This document shows positions 61,407 through 64,000 of a stretch of DNA of 64,000 nt, piece by piece. The notes under the pieces are model-generated. The model ran no database searches. It was not told the origin of the DNA and saw only the letters and a program-made list of their open reading frames with translations. The position numbers and the translations under genes were made by a program. Source of the stretch: Flagellimonas sp. CMM7 (GTDB lineage: Bacteria; Bacteroidota; Bacteroidia; Flavobacteriales; Flavobacteriaceae); contig NZ_CP090003.1 in NCBI RefSeq assembly GCF_021390195.1, positions 2,935,501 through 2,999,500 of the forward strand. Reading direction: 5' to 3'. The number at the start of each line of letters is the position of its first letter. Positions within the stretch are counted from its first letter, which is position 1.

Positions 61407-64000
61407 TTACAGTTTAAGGATGTAGTTTACCAAGTTGTCATCATGGGTTAAGTCCATTTTTTTGCGGAGTCTGTACCTTTTTATCTCCACACTTCTTGGT
61501 GAAATGTTCAATAAAGGAGCTATTTCTTTTGAGGATAAGTTTAAACGGAGATAAGCGCATAACCTAATATCGTTAGGAGATAGATTGGGATGCGATTTCT
61601 TTAACTTCTTCAAAAATTTTCTGTCAGCATTGTTAAAAGCTTCTTTAAATAATTCCCAATCATCATTTTGATTTAGGCTTTTATCAATAATAGTAATGAT
61701 TGGCTTAACGGAATTTTTGTCTTCTATATTAGATACGAGCTGTTCTTTGACCTTGGATAACAATTCATTCTTTTTGATGATACTTAAAGTTGAAGCGGCC
61801 AATTCGTTGCTTTTACTTCTGAATTCTTCTTTAAGCTGTTCATTTTTGATCTTTATAATTTCCTTATCGTTTTGAGCTTGGGCCAGTTCCATGTCCCGTT
61901 TGTTCTTTTCAATAAGCTTTTGTTGTCGCTTGTGGTAATGTCTTTTGTACAAATTGTGTATTAAGATTGAACCTAAAATTGCCAAAAACAAGTAAAGCCC
62001 CAATAATGAATTTGAGATATACCAAGGCCTTGCAATTTTAAAAGAGTACCTAGCGATATTATTGGATATTCTATCTCCAATTTTTGATTTTACATTAAAG
62101 GTATATTCACCAGGGGGTAGGTTTTCAAAAGTTGCGAAAGACTCTTGTGACCACTCACTCCAGTTGGTGTATATATCTAAAAGCTGATATTGATAGCTTG
62201 GCTTTAAATATTTATTATAGTCCGCGGTATAGAATGATATTTCAAGATTGTTATCGTCGCTTTTAAAATTACCCTTCTCGCTTTTGCTCAACAAGTTTTC
62301 TTTGTCCTTGTTGATATTTTTTCCAGCTTTTCTAATACTTGCAATGTTCACCGTAAAATCCTGTTCACTAAAATCATCTATATCTATGGTCACATACCCA
62401 GAACTAGTTCCAAATAAATACTTCCCTGTTTCTTCTAGAGCTGTAACACTTTCATATCCAACAATGCCATTTCTTACATTTTCAGTTAATGGGATGGAGT
62501 TGATAATTGGAGTACTGGACAAGTTTCCATGGGATACAAAATTGATATTGGAATTGGTGAATATCCATAAATAATCATTCTTGTTATCCACAGTCATTTT
62601 ACCTGAAAGATATTCGTCTTTTGAATAGGCTTTACTCAGGATACTGTCTTGGACAAACGTTTTATCTTTTTTGTCATATTTTAAAATCCCCTTTTCATAG
62701 GAATACAGTAAATCTTCCTTGTACTTTACTATCCCTGAATTTGCGCCTTTAATTAATGTGTCCACGGATACATTTTTTGCTCTGGAAAAAGTACTATCAA
62801 CTTCAATTCTAAAAACGCCCTTGTATTCATGATTTACAAAAATCTCTTCTTCTAAAGTTTCAAAATAGCGTGATGAATGATTAAATCCTTCAATCTTGTT
62901 TTTAACATGCCATTCGTTATTTGATTTTTCCAATACATATAGTCCATCATAATTTCCTTGTAAAAGAAGGTTGGGGCTCCCATTTAAATCACTTACATTC
63001 CACGTACCCTGGATGTCTGCAATTCTTTTAGCCTTATTCTCATTTATAATAAATGTACCGGTATGATGGCCACAGAATAAAGTTTGTCCAATTATATTTA
63101 AAGACCATACTTGGCCTTGAGTACTGTTGATTAACCTAAAATCTGAGTTGCTATTTAATTCCTTATAGAACAGTCCCTGGTTTGTTCCCAAATACAAGAT
63201 GTTATTTAGAACAACGGAAGCGTAGACGCTTCCAGCAACCCCTTTGCTGTCATGGTATACTTTAAATGCAGATTTTAGGTTTAGATAACTTATTCCGTTA
63301 TCAAGTCCAAGCCAAATATTATTGTCAAAATCTTCATATATAGATAAAACAGTATTGTTTCGCAATCCTTTTACCTGATCTATATGAGATATTAAATTTC
63401 CATTTCTATCCAAATAAATTAGACCATGGGATATGGTTCCCAAAACAAAACCTCCATCTTTCAATTCCAGAGCACTATATATACTTACTTTGGATAACAG
63501 TGTGTCTGCGCCTACATTCCATTTATTAGAGGAATGATCTTGAATTTTATAAAATCCATTGTGACGGGTTAGAACCAGCAAATCCCCTTGGTGTTGAAAA
63601 ATGTTGATTACTTCGTCTTGTTTAAACGGTTTGTCATCATAGACTAAAACACCATTACCGTTTTCAATCTTAAAAATTCCTTTATTTAGCCTTTGATAAT
63701 AAATACTCTGATTTAGGTTGAATATTTTGGGTAAAGAAGAATCAGAATCAATAGTGTTGATAGAATTGTCCTTTAAATCGTAGATATAAATTCGATCAAG
63801 TGATTGAAATACTATCCACTGATCCATATCCAAAATATTCCAGAACTCCTCGTCTTGTTCAAAATCCTTTTTTGCTTCTGTTGACAAAGAGGTGTACTGG
63901 AGCATTCCAAAATCATCTTTTTGCCAATACCCAAATTCCATATAGCAACCAGTATATATTTTGTTGTCAACAACTTTTACCGATCTAATTATGGTTTCAT
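61407..64000 (-). CDS. Propeller/Y_Y_Y sensor with cytoplasmic LuxR-type HTH (5' end cut)
   Basis: At least 863 residues; the frame is open to the window edge (it reads ETIIRSVKVVDNKIYTGCY before MEFGYW), so the start and signal peptide are missing. The order is: a periplasmic beta-propeller with many short blades (SIYEDFDNNIWLGLDNGISYLN), a Y_Y_Y domain (YQYQLLDIYTNWSEWSQE, LPPGEYTFNVKS), one membrane helix (LLGLYLFLAILGSILIHNLY), a coiled coil (HKRQQKLIEKNKRDMELAQAQ) and a C-terminal LuxR/GerE-like helix-turn-helix (LSSKEIAPLLNISPRSVEIKRYRLRKKM). There is no histidine kinase or receiver domain. It probably senses a beta-glucan fragment in the periplasm and activates the adjacent genes directly. 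Confidence 0.85.
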   Translation of the reverse strand, partial: ETIIRSVKVVDNKIYTGCYMEFGYWQKDDFGMLQYTSLSTEAKKDFEQDEEFWNILDMDQWIVFQSLDRIYIYDLKDNSINTIDSDSSLPKIFNLNQSIYYQRLNKGIFKIENGNGVLVYDDKPFKQDEVINIFQHQGDLLVLTRHNGFYKIQDHSSNKWNVGADTLLSKVSIYSALELKDGGFVLGTISHGLIYLDRNGNLISHIDQVKGLRNNTVLSIYEDFDNNIWLGLDNGISYLNLKSAFKVYHDSKGVAGSVYASVVLNNILYLGTNQGLFYKELNSNSDFRLINSTQGQVWSLNIIGQTLFCGHHTGTFIINENKAKRIADIQGTWNVSDLNGSPNLLLQGNYDGLYVLEKSNNEWHVKNKIEGFNHSSRYFETLEEEIFVNHEYKGVFRIEVDSTFSRAKNVSVDTLIKGANSGIVKYKEDLLYSYEKGILKYDKKDKTFVQDSILSKAYSKDEYLSGKMTVDNKNDYLWIFTNSNINFVSHGNLSSTPIINSIPLTENVRNGIVGYESVTALEETGKYLFGTSSGYVTIDIDDFSEQDFTVNIASIRKAGKNINKDKENLLSKSEKGNFKSDDNNLEISFYTADYNKYLKPSYQYQLLDIYTNWSEWSQESFATFENLPPGEYTFNVKSKIGDRISNNIARYSFKIARPWYISNSLLGLYLFLAILGSILIHNLYKRHYHKRQQKLIEKNKRDMELAQAQNDKEIIKIKNEQLKEEFRSKSNELAASTLSIIKKNELLSKVKEQLVSNIEDKNSVKPIITIIDKSLNQNDDWELFKEAFNNADRKFLKKLKKSHPNLSPNDIRLCAYLRLNLSSKEIAPLLNISPRSVEIKRYRLRKKMDLTHDDNLVNYILKL

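Noticed and set aside
44770..64000. Search for SusC or SusD in the glucan locus
   Set aside because: No TonB plug or TonB-box sequence and no SusD-type N-terminal or TPR pattern was seen. The large GH/barrel protein lacks a plug domain, so it was not called SusC.
1..64000. Insertion sequences, phage genes, rRNA, attachment sites or an origin of replication
   Set aside because: No transposase, integrase, phage structural gene, rRNA sequence or oriC-like box cluster was recognised on either strand.

Overview
The window is a chromosomal segment of a marine-type member of the Flavobacteriaceae (Bacteroidota), perhaps close to Maribacter or Zobellia. This placement is inferred from protein style and not from a marker search. 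Supporting signs are: low GC with A/T-rich gaps; T9SS type B C-terminal sorting domains; many lipoproteins; a fused SecDF; a Rho factor with a long disordered insert; DUF4293, DUF1599, DUF3667, DUF6588 and BT_3928-type genes; a CdaA/FolP pair; and promoters of the Bacteroidota form TTG-N19/20-TAnnTTTG. Both window edges cut genes: gyrB on the left and a membrane-spanning regulator on the right.

Bases 1-22.3 kb are mostly core genes: gyrB, mdh, secDF, an acetyltransferase/ABC-ATPase/DUF192/lgt/yidD/cysS/folE run on the minus strand, and proS. Among them are two tandem T9SS type B secreted proteins, a FadL-type outer membrane protein and a strongly low-complexity Gly/Trp then Ser/Arg lipoprotein. 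Two identical tRNA-Glu genes and rpsT follow. From 23 to 31 kb lie three LruC-domain lipoproteins (two of them a clear tandem duplication with a conserved leader) and a membrane protein/lipoprotein pair.

Bases 31-44.7 kb return to core functions: rho, DUF4293, a DUF6503 lipoprotein, a PqqB-like MBL lipoprotein, a phosphoesterase, truA, an MsbA-like exporter, DUF3667-cdaA-folP, then DUF1599-DoxX/BT_3928-tpiA-prmA-clpS.

Bases 44.7-64 kb form a beta-glucan utilisation locus on the minus strand. In transcription order it has: a periplasmic-propeller/LuxR regulator; a very unusual fusion of a clan GH-A catalytic domain with an outer membrane beta-barrel; a carbohydrate-binding-type lipoprotein; a GH16 laminarinase; a PKD plus multi-module surface lipoprotein with three nearly identical modules; then GH3, GH17, GH30, a GPH-type sugar symporter, a small membrane protein and a second GH17 without signal peptide. 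The set fits breakdown of laminarin-like beta-1,3/1,6-glucan: GH16/GH17/GH30 cut the chains, GH3 cuts oligomers and the symporter imports products. No SusC/SusD pair is visible. The GH/beta-barrel fusion could take over the outer membrane uptake step, and this is the most interesting possibility in the window.
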